From contig NZ_CP060718.1 in NCBI RefSeq assembly GCF_014396785.1, positions 1,322,501 through 1,386,500 on the forward strand: 64,000 nucleotides of DNA, written 5' to 3'. Of the stretch, positions 8,293-20,526 are shown piece by piece (positions within the stretch are counted from its first letter, which is position 1; each line of letters opens with the position of its first letter). The position numbers and the translations under genes were made by a program. The notes below the pieces were generated by a model that did no database searches, was not told where the DNA came from, and worked only from the letters and a program-made list of their open reading frames with translations. Source of the DNA: Sphingomonas lutea (GTDB lineage Bacteria; Pseudomonadota; Alphaproteobacteria; Sphingomonadales; Sphingomonadaceae).

Positions 8293-8508
8293 GTCGATCT
8301 TTGTAGGAGGGGGCCGCCTACGAAGTCGATAGAGACGAAATGCGCGCCAGCAATCCTTCGTGTAAATCGTTCCACATCGGCATTTAGGGCCTCTGCGCTT
8401 GTAACAGGCGCTTTCGCCGAGTCTGCTGTTTTGCTTGCTATCTGATTGCTAGGCTCGTGCGTGCCCGCGCAATCCGTTGCAAAACCATTGCTAAGTTCTT
8501 GAAAATAA
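8293..8508. other. Non-coding junction between the accessory block and tRNA-Lys
   Basis: I see no convincing ORF on either strand. The stretch should contain the promoter of the leftward operon that starts at 8292 and, immediately next to the tRNA 3' end, any integration junction. No copy of the tRNA 3' end is visible elsewhere in positions 1-8508, so the second attachment site, if there is one, lies outside the window. Confidence 0.4.
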
Positions 8509-8584
<76 letters not shown>

Positions 8585-8694
8585 CCAAGATGACCTGGGC
8601 TGCCGTGAGGCGGATGCGCGCGGCCGCTTGCGGTCACTGCGCGGCGCGCCGGTAGCATGGCGCCAGATGGGGCGCAACCGCTGCCGCTTCAAGA

Positions 8695-9807
8695 TCAGTC
8701 GAGGCGCGACACCGTCCGCTGCTGCCGCTCGAGCGCCATCAGCAGCCCGAGGCAGAACATCACCGTCATCACCGCCGATCCGCCATAGCTGATCAGGGGC
8801 AAGGGCACGCCCACCACCGGCGCCAGGCCCATCACCATCAACAGGTTGATTCCGGAATAGAAGAAGATGCACGCGGTGAGTCCCGCCGCGGCGAGCTGCG
8901 CGAAGCGCGTGCGGGCATTGATGCTGACCCGCATGCCCCACAGGATCACCGCACCGAAGGCAAGGATCAGGATGGTGCCGCCGATGAAGCCCCATTCCTC
9001 GACCAGCGAGGCAAAGGCGAAGTCGGTGTGGCCCTCGGGCAGATAATCGAGATGGCTCTGGCTGCCGTTGAGAAAACCTTTGCCGGAAAGCCCGCCCGAG
9101 CCGATCGCGATCTTCGACTGCGCAATGTGATAGCCGGTTCCGAGGGGGTCGCTTTCCGGATCGAGGAAGGTGTCGACGCGCTTCTTTTGATAGCCGTGAA
9201 GCATCTGGTAGACGAAAGGCGCCGCGACCGCGACCGCGCCGGCGGGCGCAAGGAAGACCCAGAGCGGAACGCCTGCCAGATACATCACGGTCAACCCGCA
9301 AAAGACGACCATCAGGCAGGTGCCAAGGTCCGGCTGGACCAGGATCAGCGCGGCGGGCACGCCGAGGATCACCAGCGCGGGCCAGATCGCGCGCCACTTC
9401 TTGATCTCGCTCGCCGGGACCAGTTCGTAGAATCGGGCCAGCGTCAGCGCTATGGCCGGCTTCATGAATTCGGACGGCTGAAGGCGAATGGGCCCGATAT
9501 CGAGCCAGCGCTGCGCCCCCTTGGCCGCGAAGCCGAGAACCTCCACGCCGATCAGCATGATGACGATTGCCGCGTATGCAGGAAAGATCAGCGCCTTGAT
9601 CGTTGCTTCGCTGACGTAGGAAATGGCGACTGCGGCGCCGAGGAAAAACAGGAAGATGGAGCCTTGCTTCATCGCCCACGGCTGCGGCGATCCGCCCGCG
9701 GCCGAATAGAGGACGATGACCCCAAAGAGGGCAATGCCGGTGATCATGAAAATCAGCCGCCACGGCAGCCGCGCCAGCGGCCGAGGGATGATCGCAGACG
9801 TGATCAT
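8695..9807 (-). CDS. rodA: RodA, peptidoglycan glycosyltransferase (SEDS family)
   Basis: RodA polymerises lipid II glycan strands in the elongasome together with PBP2. The 370-residue protein has about ten hydrophobic segments and SEDS landmarks: WLDIGPIRLQPSEFMKPA, LVQPDLGT, LPEGHTDFAFASLVEEWG and LPLISYGGSA near the end. The ATG at 9807 overlaps the stop of mrdA (ATGA), showing translational coupling. It is the last gene of mreB-mreC-mreD-mrdA-rodA. Confidence 0.95.
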   Translation of the reverse strand: MITSAIIPRPLARLPWRLIFMITGIALFGVIVLYSAAGGSPQPWAMKQGSIFLFFLGAAVAISYVSEATIKALIFPAYAAIVIMLIGVEVLGFAAKGAQRWLDIGPIRLQPSEFMKPAIALTLARFYELVPASEIKKWRAIWPALVILGVPAALILVQPDLGTCLMVVFCGLTVMYLAGVPLWVFLAPAGAVAVAAPFVYQMLHGYQKKRVDTFLDPESDPLGTGYHIAQSKIAIGSGGLSGKGFLNGSQSHLDYLPEGHTDFAFASLVEEWGFIGGTILILAFGAVILWGMRVSINARTRFAQLAAAGLTACIFFYSGINLLMVMGLAPVVGVPLPLISYGGSAVMTVMFCLGLLMALERQQRTVSRLD

Positions 9808-11741
9808 GCGCGCGGCACGGCGGCGGCGCCGAGGGCCGCGGCCTTGATCGCTTCGGCGCGCCTCTGCGTGCGCTCGGCCAGCGTGCCGCCCCATTGCTGT
9901 TCGAGCCCGGCGAGCGAAGCGAGCGCTTTCTGCCGATCGAAAAGGAAGGTCAGCGCGTCCTTGGCGACCGGCGCCGCGGCGCGGGCGCCGCCCATGCCAT
10001 GTTCGATCACGACGGCGCCCGCATAGCGCGGCTTGTCGGACGGTGCGAAGAAGACGAACAGGCCGTGGTCGCGATATTTCCAGTCGCCCCCCTGACCGCG
10101 CGTTGCGCTGGCGGACAGGCGGCGAACCTGTGCGGTTCCCGTCTTGCCGCTCATCTGGATACCTTCAAGCGGTAGCCGGCTAGCGCCCGCGGTCCCGTCG
10201 CCGTTCACCACTTCCCACATGCCGCCGCGCACGGTTTCAAGGTGCTTGGGATCGAATCCAAGCAGCGGCGCGGGTGAATCGTGCACTCCCAGAAGCATCG
10301 GCTGCACGTTGCGGCCGGAGGCGATGCGGGCGGCCATGACCGCCAGCTGCAGCGGATTGACGATCAGAAAGCCTTGGCCAATCGACGCGTTGAGCGTGTC
10401 GGAGCTGGTCCAGTCCGGGCGTTCGACAACGCGGCGGTTCGTCTCGAATTTCTTGGCCTTCCAGGCACTATCGGGAACGGTGCCGTAATTCTGGCTGACC
10501 ACCGGCAGGTCGAACTTGGCGCCGAGGCCAAGCAACTTGGCCGTCGGCGCGATGTTGTCGTAACCGATTCGGTTACCCATAGCGTAGAAATAAGTGTTGC
10601 AGCTCTTGGCGATGGCGCGGCGCATGTCGACGCTGCCGTGCCGCCCCAGGCAGCGGAAAAAGCGGTTGCCGAGCTGGTAGCCGCCCGGGCAGTTGATCCG
10701 CTGCGACGGGTCGATGCCAGCCTTGAGGATCGCCAGCGCACCCATCGGCTTGATCGTCGACCCTGGCGGATAAAGGGAGTTGAGCACCTTGTTGCGCAAC
10801 GGTTGGCGCTCGTCTTCTGACAGCATCTTCCATTCGGTTCGGCCAATGCCGTCGGAAAAGCTGTTGGGATCGTAGGCCGGCATGGACACCATCGCGAGAA
10901 TATCGCCGGTCATGCAGTCCATGATGACGCAGGAGCCCGATTCCTCGCCCATGCGGCGGGCCGTGAATTCCTGCAGGTCGGCATCGATCGCCAGCTGGAC
11001 GGTGCCGCCGCTGCGATCCGGCTTGGGCTCCAGCTCGCGCACCAGCTTGCCGCGCGCGGTCAGCTCCACGCGCTGCCCGCCGGGCACGCCGCGCAACCGG
11101 CTCTCGAGCGTTTCCTCAAGCCCCTCCTTGCCGATCTTGAAGCCCGGCGTGATCAGCAGCGGATTCTTTTCCTTCTCATATTCGGCGGCGGAGGCGGCGC
11201 CGACGTAGCCGATCAGGTGACCGACGGCAGGCCCGGCCGGGTAATATCGCGAAAAGCCGCGCATGGGCTGGACTCCGGACATCTCCGGCAGGCGCACCGT
11301 GACCGCGGCATAATTTTCGTACGGCACATTTTCCGCGACTTGGACGGGCCGATAGCCCTTCGCCGCCTTGAGCTCGTCCAGGACGCGCTGGAAATCGTCG
11401 GCGGGAAGATCGAGCAACTGGCGGAGCATGGTCAGTGTCTGCGCCGGACGCTCAAGCTGATCGGGAATGATGTCGACGCGAAAGTCGCTGCGGTTGATCG
11501 CGATCGGCTTGTTACGCCGATCGACAATCCAGCCGCGCCGTGGCGGGACGATGATAAGCTGGACGCGGTTGCTTTCGGATAGCAGTTGATAATGCTCGTT
11601 CTCTGCGACCGACAGCCATCCCAGGCGCCCGATCAGCACCGCGCCGACGCCTGCTTGGCCGAGGCCCAGCAGCATCATCCTTCTGGAAAAGGTGATGCTC
11701 TGGTGTGTCGTGGTGAAGCGGCGAGCGCTTTCCATCTTCAT
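9804..11741 (-). CDS. mrdA: Penicillin-binding protein 2 (peptidoglycan transpeptidase)
   Basis: PBP2 cross-links peptidoglycan during side-wall growth, working with RodA. With the ATG at 11741 it has 645 residues: a short cytoplasmic N-terminus, one membrane helix (about 22-44), the non-catalytic dimerisation domain, and a transpeptidase domain with the three penicillin-binding motifs S328-T-I-K331, S380-C-N382 and K533-T-G535. The chosen start overlaps the mreD stop (ATGA). Confidence 0.95.
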   Translation of the reverse strand: MKMESARRFTTTHQSITFSRRMMLLGLGQAGVGAVLIGRLGWLSVAENEHYQLLSESNRVQLIIVPPRRGWIVDRRNKPIAINRSDFRVDIIPDQLERPAQTLTMLRQLLDLPADDFQRVLDELKAAKGYRPVQVAENVPYENYAAVTVRLPEMSGVQPMRGFSRYYPAGPAVGHLIGYVGAASAAEYEKEKNPLLITPGFKIGKEGLEETLESRLRGVPGGQRVELTARGKLVRELEPKPDRSGGTVQLAIDADLQEFTARRMGEESGSCVIMDCMTGDILAMVSMPAYDPNSFSDGIGRTEWKMLSEDERQPLRNKVLNSLYPPGSTIKPMGALAILKAGIDPSQRINCPGGYQLGNRFFRCLGRHGSVDMRRAIAKSCNTYFYAMGNRIGYDNIAPTAKLLGLGAKFDLPVVSQNYGTVPDSAWKAKKFETNRRVVERPDWTSSDTLNASIGQGFLIVNPLQLAVMAARIASGRNVQPMLLGVHDSPAPLLGFDPKHLETVRGGMWEVVNGDGTAGASRLPLEGIQMSGKTGTAQVRRLSASATRGQGGDWKYRDHGLFVFFAPSDKPRYAGAVVIEHGMGGARAAAPVAKDALTFLFDRQKALASLAGLEQQWGGTLAERTQRRAEAIKAAALGAAAVPRA

Positions 11742-12258
11742 CGCCGGAGCCTCCACTGATCGATCCGGGAGACAATCCAGGCGACAACGGGGAAGGCGAA
11801 AGCGGCGACCAGCACCGGCGCAAGGATGCGGCTGAACGGCACTGCTGCGCCCGTCGCCGCGGCGACCTGCCATTCCAGCCATTCGTGGACGAAGATGAAC
11901 ACGGCGGCCAACCCCCACTCAATCCAATAATCGCGCCACATCGTACGGCGGTCGATCAGGTCGAGCGCGAGCATGGTCGCACTCCACAAGGCGATCGAGA
12001 AGCCTATCGGATGCCCGTTGAACAGATCGTTGACGAGACCGAGGGGGCCGCCCACCACGCCGGCCACGGATCCGACCGCAGCAACCGCCAGGCCAGCAGG
12101 ACCAGGAAGGCGAAATCGGGGAACCAGCCGCTCATCGACACGATCGGCATGGCGGCAAGGAACGATGCCGCTACGACGCTGATTGCAGGGATGTAAGCCG
12201 CAAACGGGGCAGGTCCGTCGCCGATGCGGCGGCGCGAGGCGAGGGCGGCGCGGACCAT
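11738..12258 (-). pseudogene. mreD: MreD, rod-shape-determining membrane protein, disrupted by a 1-nt frameshift
   Basis: MreD is an integral membrane partner of MreC in the elongasome. The ATG at 12258 (overlapping the mreC stop as TGATG) begins a hydrophobic N-terminal half reading ISVVAASFLAAMPIVSMSG and RLLRSDPWPAWWAAP. The frame then fails, and the expected continuation PLGLVNDLFNGHPIGFSIAL through to WRLRR lies in the next frame. The shift falls at a run of five G on the plus strand (12043-12047); one more base restores a 173-residue MreD. Genes on both sides are intact. A consensus error is more likely than real loss. Confidence 0.8.
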
Positions 12259-13136
12259 CAGGGCGTCTCGGGTTCGGTGCCCCGGCTTTCGGCGGCGACC
12301 GCCGCAGGCTCGTAGGGCGCCTCGACAATCGCGAAGCTCGTCGTTGCCGGGTCGGCCAGGGGCACGGCGACGGCGCCGTCGTCGTCCAGCTTAACGACGC
12401 GCGCAATCGGCACCAGCGGCGGATAGAGGCCACCGGTGCCCGACGTGATGATGATGTCGCCGCGCCGGAAGGGATTTCGGCCGACTTCGAGCGGACGGAC
12501 GTCGATTGTCCCATCACCGCGCCCTTGCGAAATGACGGGAATGCCGCCGCGCAGCAGTCGCGCGGGGACGATGTTGGCGCGATCGGACACAAGCAGCACG
12601 CGCGACGCGAGGTTGCCCGCGTCGACGATCCGCCCGACCAGCCCGTCGGGGGAGCGTACCGGCATGCCGACGCGAACGCCGTCCTGCTTGCCGGCAGAAA
12701 GGATGGCGAAGCGGCGCGGGCTGCCGAAGGACGAGCCGACGATGCGCCCCGTTGCGACGACGGTCTCGCTGCGCTCGCGCAATTGCAGGGTCGCCTTGAG
12801 CTGGCGATTCTCCTGAACGATCGCGCGCGCCTCGACCATGCGGCGCAGCATCGCCTGCCGTTCCTGCTTGAGCTTGCCGTTCTGCCGCGCCGCGTCCCAA
12901 TAATCCCCGGCGCCGGAAAAGACGCCTTGAGTCGTTGCAGTGACCTCGCTCAGGGCGGTCGTCACCGGGCCGGTGATGTCCAGCGCCGCGCCGCGAATGT
13001 CGGCGAAGGTGCGCGGCGCGACCATTGACATGATGAGCAGGACAAGGCCGACGACGACCCCGCCAATGACGGCGATCAGACTGAAGAATAGCCCGTATTG
13101 CGCGCGACGCGACCAACCGGGGCGCGCGGTCGCCAT
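12258..13136 (-). CDS. mreC: MreC, cell-shape protein
   Basis: MreC is a bitopic periplasmic scaffold linking MreB to PBP2. The 292-residue protein has one N-terminal membrane helix (about 14-40), then a coiled-coil (about 85-118), then the beta-rich MreC core with GRIVGSSFGSPRRFAILSAG and GLVGRIVDAGNLASRVLLVSD. Its stop overlaps the mreD start. Thirteen bases separate it from mreB. Confidence 0.93.
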   Translation of the reverse strand: MATARPGWSRRAQYGLFFSLIAVIGGVVVGLVLLIMSMVAPRTFADIRGAALDITGPVTTALSEVTATTQGVFSGAGDYWDAARQNGKLKQERQAMLRRMVEARAIVQENRQLKATLQLRERSETVVATGRIVGSSFGSPRRFAILSAGKQDGVRVGMPVRSPDGLVGRIVDAGNLASRVLLVSDRANIVPARLLRGGIPVISQGRGDGTIDVRPLEVGRNPFRRGDIIITSGTGGLYPPLVPIARVVKLDDDGAVAVPLADPATTSFAIVEAPYEPAAVAAESRGTEPETP

Positions 13137-13149
13137 GCTTATGCCCTAG

Positions 13150-14229
<1,080 letters not shown>

Positions 14230-14343
14230 TCAGCGACGTCGAGGCTTAACTTTCGCTTGAACCCTATCCATTGAACGCGGTCTGAATTTTCGCGAAAAAT
14301 CAGTGCTTCGCCGGCCGCTTCGGATTGGGATACAAGCCTTAAC

Positions 14344-16131
<1,788 letters not shown>

Positions 16132-16190
16132 CCGCGTCCCATTGCAGACCGATGGTCTTCTGTTAGCCTCCGCTGCGAACGGGGGTGTTC

Positions 16191-16883
16191 ATGCGTTTTC
16201 TGTTGCCCAAGCGTCTCGATGGCTGGCGCATGTTCCTCGGCGAGGTGACCGTCATCGTGCTCGGCGTGGCGATCGCGCTCGGCGCCCAGCAACTGGTCGA
16301 GGACGCGCACTGGCGCAGCGCCACGCGGGAGGCGGTCGCGGGCATGACTGCCGATGCGCTGGGGGAGCGTGGCGCGATCATCGCCCGGTATCAGCAGCGC
16401 CATTGCATCGATCGTCGCCTGAACGATCTCGCCACCTTGTTTGCGCGCCACGATCGCGGCCAGCCGATCGGCCCGATCAACCGCGTCGGCCGGCCGTTCT
16501 ACAGCTTCGGCAGCGCGCCGTCGTGGGAGGTGGCGGTGGCCGACGGATCGGTAGCGCGCCTGAGCTTCGACCAGCGGCAGAAGTTTGCCAATGCGTTCGA
16601 CATTTACGAGGCCTTCGCCGAACAGATGTGGGAGGAGAAGCGTGCTTGGCAGCAGCTGCAGATGCTCAACCACGTCGCGAGCTTCACCCCCGCCGACTGG
16701 TCGGAGGCGCGTTTGGCCTTCATCCTGGCGAACGATTTCCAGACCAGTTTCCGGATCACGATCCCGCAATATCTCGCGGAGTTTCGCGTATTCGGGCCGG
16801 GCGGCCCCGAAGCGCAAGGCAATGCCCAAAACCGCTTCACGACCGAGTTGTGCAAACCGCTGTTCGCCACGGCATCGCCCTAG
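16191..16883 (+). CDS. Hypothetical membrane-anchored protein (230 aa)
   Basis: Not recognised by name. An ATG at 16191 follows a G-rich ribosome site (GGGGG) by about six bases; a GTG two codons earlier is possible. The N-terminus is basic (MRFLLPKRLDGWRMF) and runs into one hydrophobic helix (about 13-35, VTVIVLGVAIALGAQQLVE). The rest is soluble and mostly helical, with two cysteines. This layout, a short anchor followed by a helical domain, recurs in uncharacterised sphingomonad proteins. Confidence 0.65.
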   Translation: MRFLLPKRLDGWRMFLGEVTVIVLGVAIALGAQQLVEDAHWRSATREAVAGMTADALGERGAIIARYQQRHCIDRRLNDLATLFARHDRGQPIGPINRVGRPFYSFGSAPSWEVAVADGSVARLSFDQRQKFANAFDIYEAFAEQMWEEKRAWQQLQMLNHVASFTPADWSEARLAFILANDFQTSFRITIPQYLAEFRVFGPGGPEAQGNAQNRFTTELCKPLFATASP

Positions 16884-16952
16884 CCGGGGGGCACGGCCTC
16901 ACGCCTCATCACCTTGTTACCCGGCGCTGCGCTCTTTAGGGGAAGCGCCGCC

Positions 16953-17498
16953 ATGAACATCGACCTCATCCCCGTCGGCGACGACCCGCCCAACAGCGTC
17001 AACGTCATCATCGAAGTCCCGGTCGGCGGCGAGCCCGTGAAATATGAATTCGACAAGGCGTCGGGCGCCTTGTTCGTCGACCGCATCCTTCACACGCCAA
17101 TGCGCTATCCGGCGAATTACGGCTTCATTCCGCACACGCTCTCGCTCGACGGCGATCCGATCGACGCACTGGTGATCGCGCGCTCGCCCTTCGTTCCGGG
17201 CTGCGTGGTGCGCGCCCGGCCGATCGGCGTCCTCAACCTCGAGGACGAGCATGGCGGGGACGAGAAATTGATCTGCGTCCCGGTCGACTCCACCTTTCCT
17301 TATTACTCGGACATCGGCGAGCAAAAGGATCTGCCTTCAATCATCCTCCAGCAGATCGAGCATTTCTTCACCCATTACAAAGACTTGGAGGAAGAGAAAT
17401 GGGTGCGCGTCGGCCGCTGGGGCGATGCCGATGAAGCTCGGCGCCTGCTGACGGAAGCGATCGCACGCGCCAAGGCCAATCCGTCGCACGGCGGTTGA
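16953..17498 (+). CDS. ppa: Inorganic pyrophosphatase (family I)
   Basis: The enzyme hydrolyses pyrophosphate to orthophosphate in the cytosol. The 181-residue protein, of normal length, has the family I landmarks: KYEFDKASGALFVDR, MRYPANYGFIPHTLS, and the metal-binding signature DGDPIDALV, with a further DEKLICVPVD. The ATG at 16953 is preceded by AGGGGAA; an in-frame upstream start has no comparable ribosome site. Confidence 0.96.
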   Translation: MNIDLIPVGDDPPNSVNVIIEVPVGGEPVKYEFDKASGALFVDRILHTPMRYPANYGFIPHTLSLDGDPIDALVIARSPFVPGCVVRARPIGVLNLEDEHGGDEKLICVPVDSTFPYYSDIGEQKDLPSIILQQIEHFFTHYKDLEEEKWVRVGRWGDADEARRLLTEAIARAKANPSHGG

Positions 17499-17563
17499 TT
17501 CAGCGGGCCGCGACTTGTGCGAGGATTCCTGCTAATAACATCGCCGTAGCGAGGAGCCGGGCC

Positions 17564-17737
17564 ATGCAGGACAACGATCGCGTTTATTGTGCGCAACGTG
17601 CCGCCGAGGAGCAGGTGCTTGCCGCCGCGGCCCGCGATCCCGGCGTGGCCGAGGCCCATCGCAAGATGCAGCGCGCCTATCTCGAACGCGCAAGCGTCGG
17701 AGCGCGGCCGATGATGGCGAGCGAGACCGTCGGTTAG
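17564..17737 (+). CDS. Small conserved-looking hypothetical protein (57 aa)
   Basis: The ATG at 17564 has GAGGAG eight bases upstream. The 57-residue product is one long charged helix (RAAEEQVLAAAARDPGVAEA) followed by HRKMQRAYLERA. Small proteins of this composition are common in Sphingomonadales, with no function known to me. It lies 65 bases downstream of ppa and converges on the IlvC-like gene. Confidence 0.6.
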   Translation: MQDNDRVYCAQRAAEEQVLAAAARDPGVAEAHRKMQRAYLERASVGARPMMASETVG

Positions 17738-17746
17738 GGTTCAGAC

Positions 17747-18721
17747 CTAGTCTGGCTTGGCCGACAGCTTGCGATAGGCCGCCTCGATCGGCGTTTCGCG
17801 GGCGTCGCGCCGCGCGGCCTTCAATCGCGGGTACGCCGCCAGTTCCTCCTCCTGAAGCGCATCGGCGAACTTGCCCGCGCGGACTTCGCCCAGCACGTCG
17901 CGCATGCGCGTCCGCACACCCTCGTCGATGATTCGACGTCCGCCCAACGTCGCTCCTAGCTCGGCGGTATTTGAGATCGCCTCGCGCATGCCCGCGATTC
18001 CACGAGCTTCGATCAGGTCGGCGAGCAGCTTGAGTTCGCCGACGCATTCCAGATAGGCGATCTCGGGCTTGACCCCGCCTTCGACCAAGGTTTCGAAGCC
18101 GGCGACCAGCAATTCGGGAACGGCGCCCCAAACCACCGCCTGTTCGTTAAAGAGGTCGGCTTCGGCCTCTTCGGCAAAGGTGGAATGAATCAGGCCCGCA
18201 CGACCGCAACCGATGGCGCGTCCATAAGCCAAGGCGATCTTGCGGGCTTTGGGCCGGGCATTTTCGGGGACCGCCCACAAAGCGATCATCCCGCGGCCGT
18301 CCTTGTATAGGGAGCGCAACGCCGTGCCCGGTCCCTTCGGCGCGACCAGGAAGATGTCGAGGTCGCCGCGCGGTTTGACGAAACCGAATCGGATCGACAG
18401 GCCATGACTGAAGCCAAGCGCTGCGCCCTGCCGAAGGCGCGGCTCGATCGCTCGATAGAGTTCGCCGTGAATTTCGTCCGGAGCCAGCAGCATGACGATA
18501 TCCGCGCTGGCGACCGCCTCGTCGACCAGCTCGACCTCCAGGCCCAACGTCTCCGCGACGGCCGCGTTAAGCGAGCTGGGCCTGAGACCCACGACCACAT
18601 TGATCCCGCTGTCCTTGAGGTTGAGCGCCTGGGCGCGGCCCTGGTTGCCGAAGCCGATGATCGCCACGCGCTTGCCGTCGAGAACGGTGGCGTCGATGTC
18701 GGCGTCGCGGATCATGTGCAT
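17747..18721 (-). CDS. ilvC: Ketol-acid reductoisomerase-like protein (divergent IlvC)
   Basis: KARI converts acetolactate to dihydroxyvalerate with NADPH in valine/isoleucine synthesis. The 324 residues contain the Rossmann motif AIIGFGNQGRAQALNLKDSG, the specificity loop start VVVGLRPSS, and the knotted C-terminal domain with DLFNEQAVV and YLECVGELKLLADL, which keep the Mg ligand D/E pairs. Several usually invariant positions differ: SHGL where AHGF is usual, GPGT where GPGH is usual, and VGE where LHE is usual. It is somewhat shorter than typical class I enzymes. It lies 11 bases after miaA, with no ilvB or ilvN between. It could be the working enzyme or a paralogue with altered substrate. 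Confidence 0.75.
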   Translation of the reverse strand: MHMIRDADIDATVLDGKRVAIIGFGNQGRAQALNLKDSGINVVVGLRPSSLNAAVAETLGLEVELVDEAVASADIVMLLAPDEIHGELYRAIEPRLRQGAALGFSHGLSIRFGFVKPRGDLDIFLVAPKGPGTALRSLYKDGRGMIALWAVPENARPKARKIALAYGRAIGCGRAGLIHSTFAEEAEADLFNEQAVVWGAVPELLVAGFETLVEGGVKPEIAYLECVGELKLLADLIEARGIAGMREAISNTAELGATLGGRRIIDEGVRTRMRDVLGEVRAGKFADALQEEELAAYPRLKAARRDARETPIEAAYRKLSAKPD

Positions 18722-18732
18722 GGGGAATTTGC

Positions 18733-19649
18733 CTAGGCCGATCGCTTCAGCAGTTCCAGCGCGCGCTCGTCGAGCACGTCGGTGAAGCGTGGCCAGTCGG
18801 CGGGCGGCTGATGCGCGAACCAGGTATATTGCCGCTTGGCGTAGCGCCGGGTCGCCTGCTGGCCCGCGGCGACCGCCTGATCGCGCGATAGCTCTTTCCG
18901 CAGGAATGCCGCGATCTCGGACACGCCGATTGCACGCATCACCGGCAAATTGGGATTCAGGTCGCGGGCGAGCAGTCGTTCGACCTCTTCGACGGCGCCC
19001 CCGTCGAACATTGCGGCGAAGCGCTCATCGCAGCGCGCATAAAGCCAGTCGCGGGGGGGAGGAGGATCAGCGGCCGAAGCTCGACGTCCTTGCCGATTCC
19101 GCCGGTACGCTCGCCCTGCCATGCGCGCAGGGTCCGGCCGGTCGACAGCACGACCTCCAACGCGCGCGCGATGCGGGTCTTGTCCGCGGGCTTCAGGCGC
19201 GCCGCGGCTTCCGGATCATGTTGCGCCAGCTTCACGCCCGCTTCTTCCGTCGGCATCTCTCGAACCGACTGGCGCACCGCGGGATCGATCGCGGGCACGG
19301 GCGCAATGCCGTCAAGCAAGGTGCGCAGATAAAGCCCAGTCCCACCGACCATGATCGGCAGCCGTCCCCTATCATGGATGCCGGCGATCTCACTTCGGGC
19401 CATGTCCGCCCAGTCCGCGGCGGAGCAGGGCAGGGCGCCGTCGCGCACGCCGTAGAGGCGATGCTCCGCCCGCGATCGGTCCCGGTCGGTCGGTGCGGCG
19501 CTCAGGACGGGCAAGTCGCGGTAAATTTGTGCGCTGTCGGCGTTGACGATCACGCCGTCATTTTGTTCTGCAAGGGCAAGTGCCAGTGCCGACTTGCCGC
19601 TGGCGGTGGACCCGGCAATGACGGCCAACGGAGGTTTTGAGGACGGCAT
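18733..19649 (-). pseudogene. miaA: MiaA, tRNA dimethylallyltransferase, disrupted by a 1-nt frameshift
   Basis: MiaA prenylates A37 of tRNAs that read UNN codons. From the ATG at 19649 the frame gives [17 protein letters not shown] (P-loop), [19 protein letters not shown] and [19 protein letters not shown], and continues to LRPLILLPP. The rest ([19 protein letters not shown] to the end, with MRAIGVSEIAAFL and TRRYAKRQYTWF) is in the next frame. The break is at a run of seven G on the plus strand (19053-19059); eight would restore a 305-residue protein. A sequencing or consensus error is likely. Confidence 0.85.
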
Positions 19650-20526
19650 GGCGATTGCGACGCTGATAGCAGCAGGACGGCTCAATGACAGGCTTGTGGA
19701 TCGCGCGCTGGCGCAGCTGCGTGAAGTCGATCCCAAAGCGCGTTTCCTGCAATGGATCGACGAGGGCGACGCCGTCGATCTCCAGGTCGACACGCCGACG
19801 AACGCCGCGCGCTGGGCGCTCGACGGGCTCCCCGAAGTCGACGTTGTCGTCCAGCCTGAGGAACATCGCTTCAAGCGCCTGCTCGTCGCCGACATGGATT
19901 CGACCATGGTCGGGCAGGAATGCCTCGACGAACTTGCCGACTTCGCCGGCCTGAAGCGGGAGATCGCCGAGATCACAGAGCGTGCGATGCAGGGCAAACT
20001 CGACTTCAAGGCCGCCCTGCGCGAGCGCGTGGCGATGCTTTCCGGGCTCGATGAAGGCGCGATCCGCCAGTGCCTTGCCGAGCGCGTGGTGCCCAATCCC
20101 GGGGCGGCGACCCTGGTGCGCACCATGCGCGTCGGTGGCGCGCATTGCATCCTGGTCACCGGCGGCTTCGTGTCGTTCGCCGAGCCTATTGCCAAAATGC
20201 TCGGCTTCAACGCCATCCGTGCCAATCGCCTATTGTTCGACGGCAGCCAGCTCAGCGGCTCGGTCGAGGATCCGATCGTCGACGCGCAGGCCAAGCTTGA
20301 TGCCTTGGTCGAGGCGCGCGGCGAGCTCGGGCTCGATCGCGACCAGGTCCTTGCGATCGGCGATGGCGCCAACGACCGTCTGATGATCCAGGAAGCCGGG
20401 CTTGGCATCGCCTACCGCCCCAAGCCGGCGCTCGCCGAAGTGGCCGATGCCTGCCTCAATCACCATGGCCTCGACGCCCTGCTGTGGGCCCAGGGGATCC
20501 GCCGCAAGGATTGGGTGAGCGGCTGA
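19648..20526 (+). CDS. serB: Phosphoserine phosphatase
   Basis: SerB makes serine from phosphoserine. The 292-residue HAD protein has [18 protein letters not shown] (motif I, DxDST), VTGGFVSF (motif II) and [18 protein letters not shown] (motifs III/IV), with an N-terminal ACT-like segment of about 75 residues. The ATG at 19648 is chosen because GGAGG and GAGGA lie just upstream. It shares the palindrome CATG with the ATG of miaA on the other strand, so the two divergent start codons overlap. Confidence 0.93.
   Translation: MAIATLIAAGRLNDRLVDRALAQLREVDPKARFLQWIDEGDAVDLQVDTPTNAARWALDGLPEVDVVVQPEEHRFKRLLVADMDSTMVGQECLDELADFAGLKREIAEITERAMQGKLDFKAALRERVAMLSGLDEGAIRQCLAERVVPNPGAATLVRTMRVGGAHCILVTGGFVSFAEPIAKMLGFNAIRANRLLFDGSQLSGSVEDPIVDAQAKLDALVEARGELGLDRDQVLAIGDGANDRLMIQEAGLGIAYRPKPALAEVADACLNHHGLDALLWAQGIRRKDWVSG

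Noticed and set aside
1-8508. Second copy of the tRNA-Lys 3' end as an attachment site
   Set aside because: I could not find one in the island, so the far boundary must be outside the window if it exists.
11738-12592. A 284-codon frame covering mreD
   Set aside because: Its first 110 codons are out-of-frame sequence over mreC and the true MreD N-terminus; only the last part is MreD.
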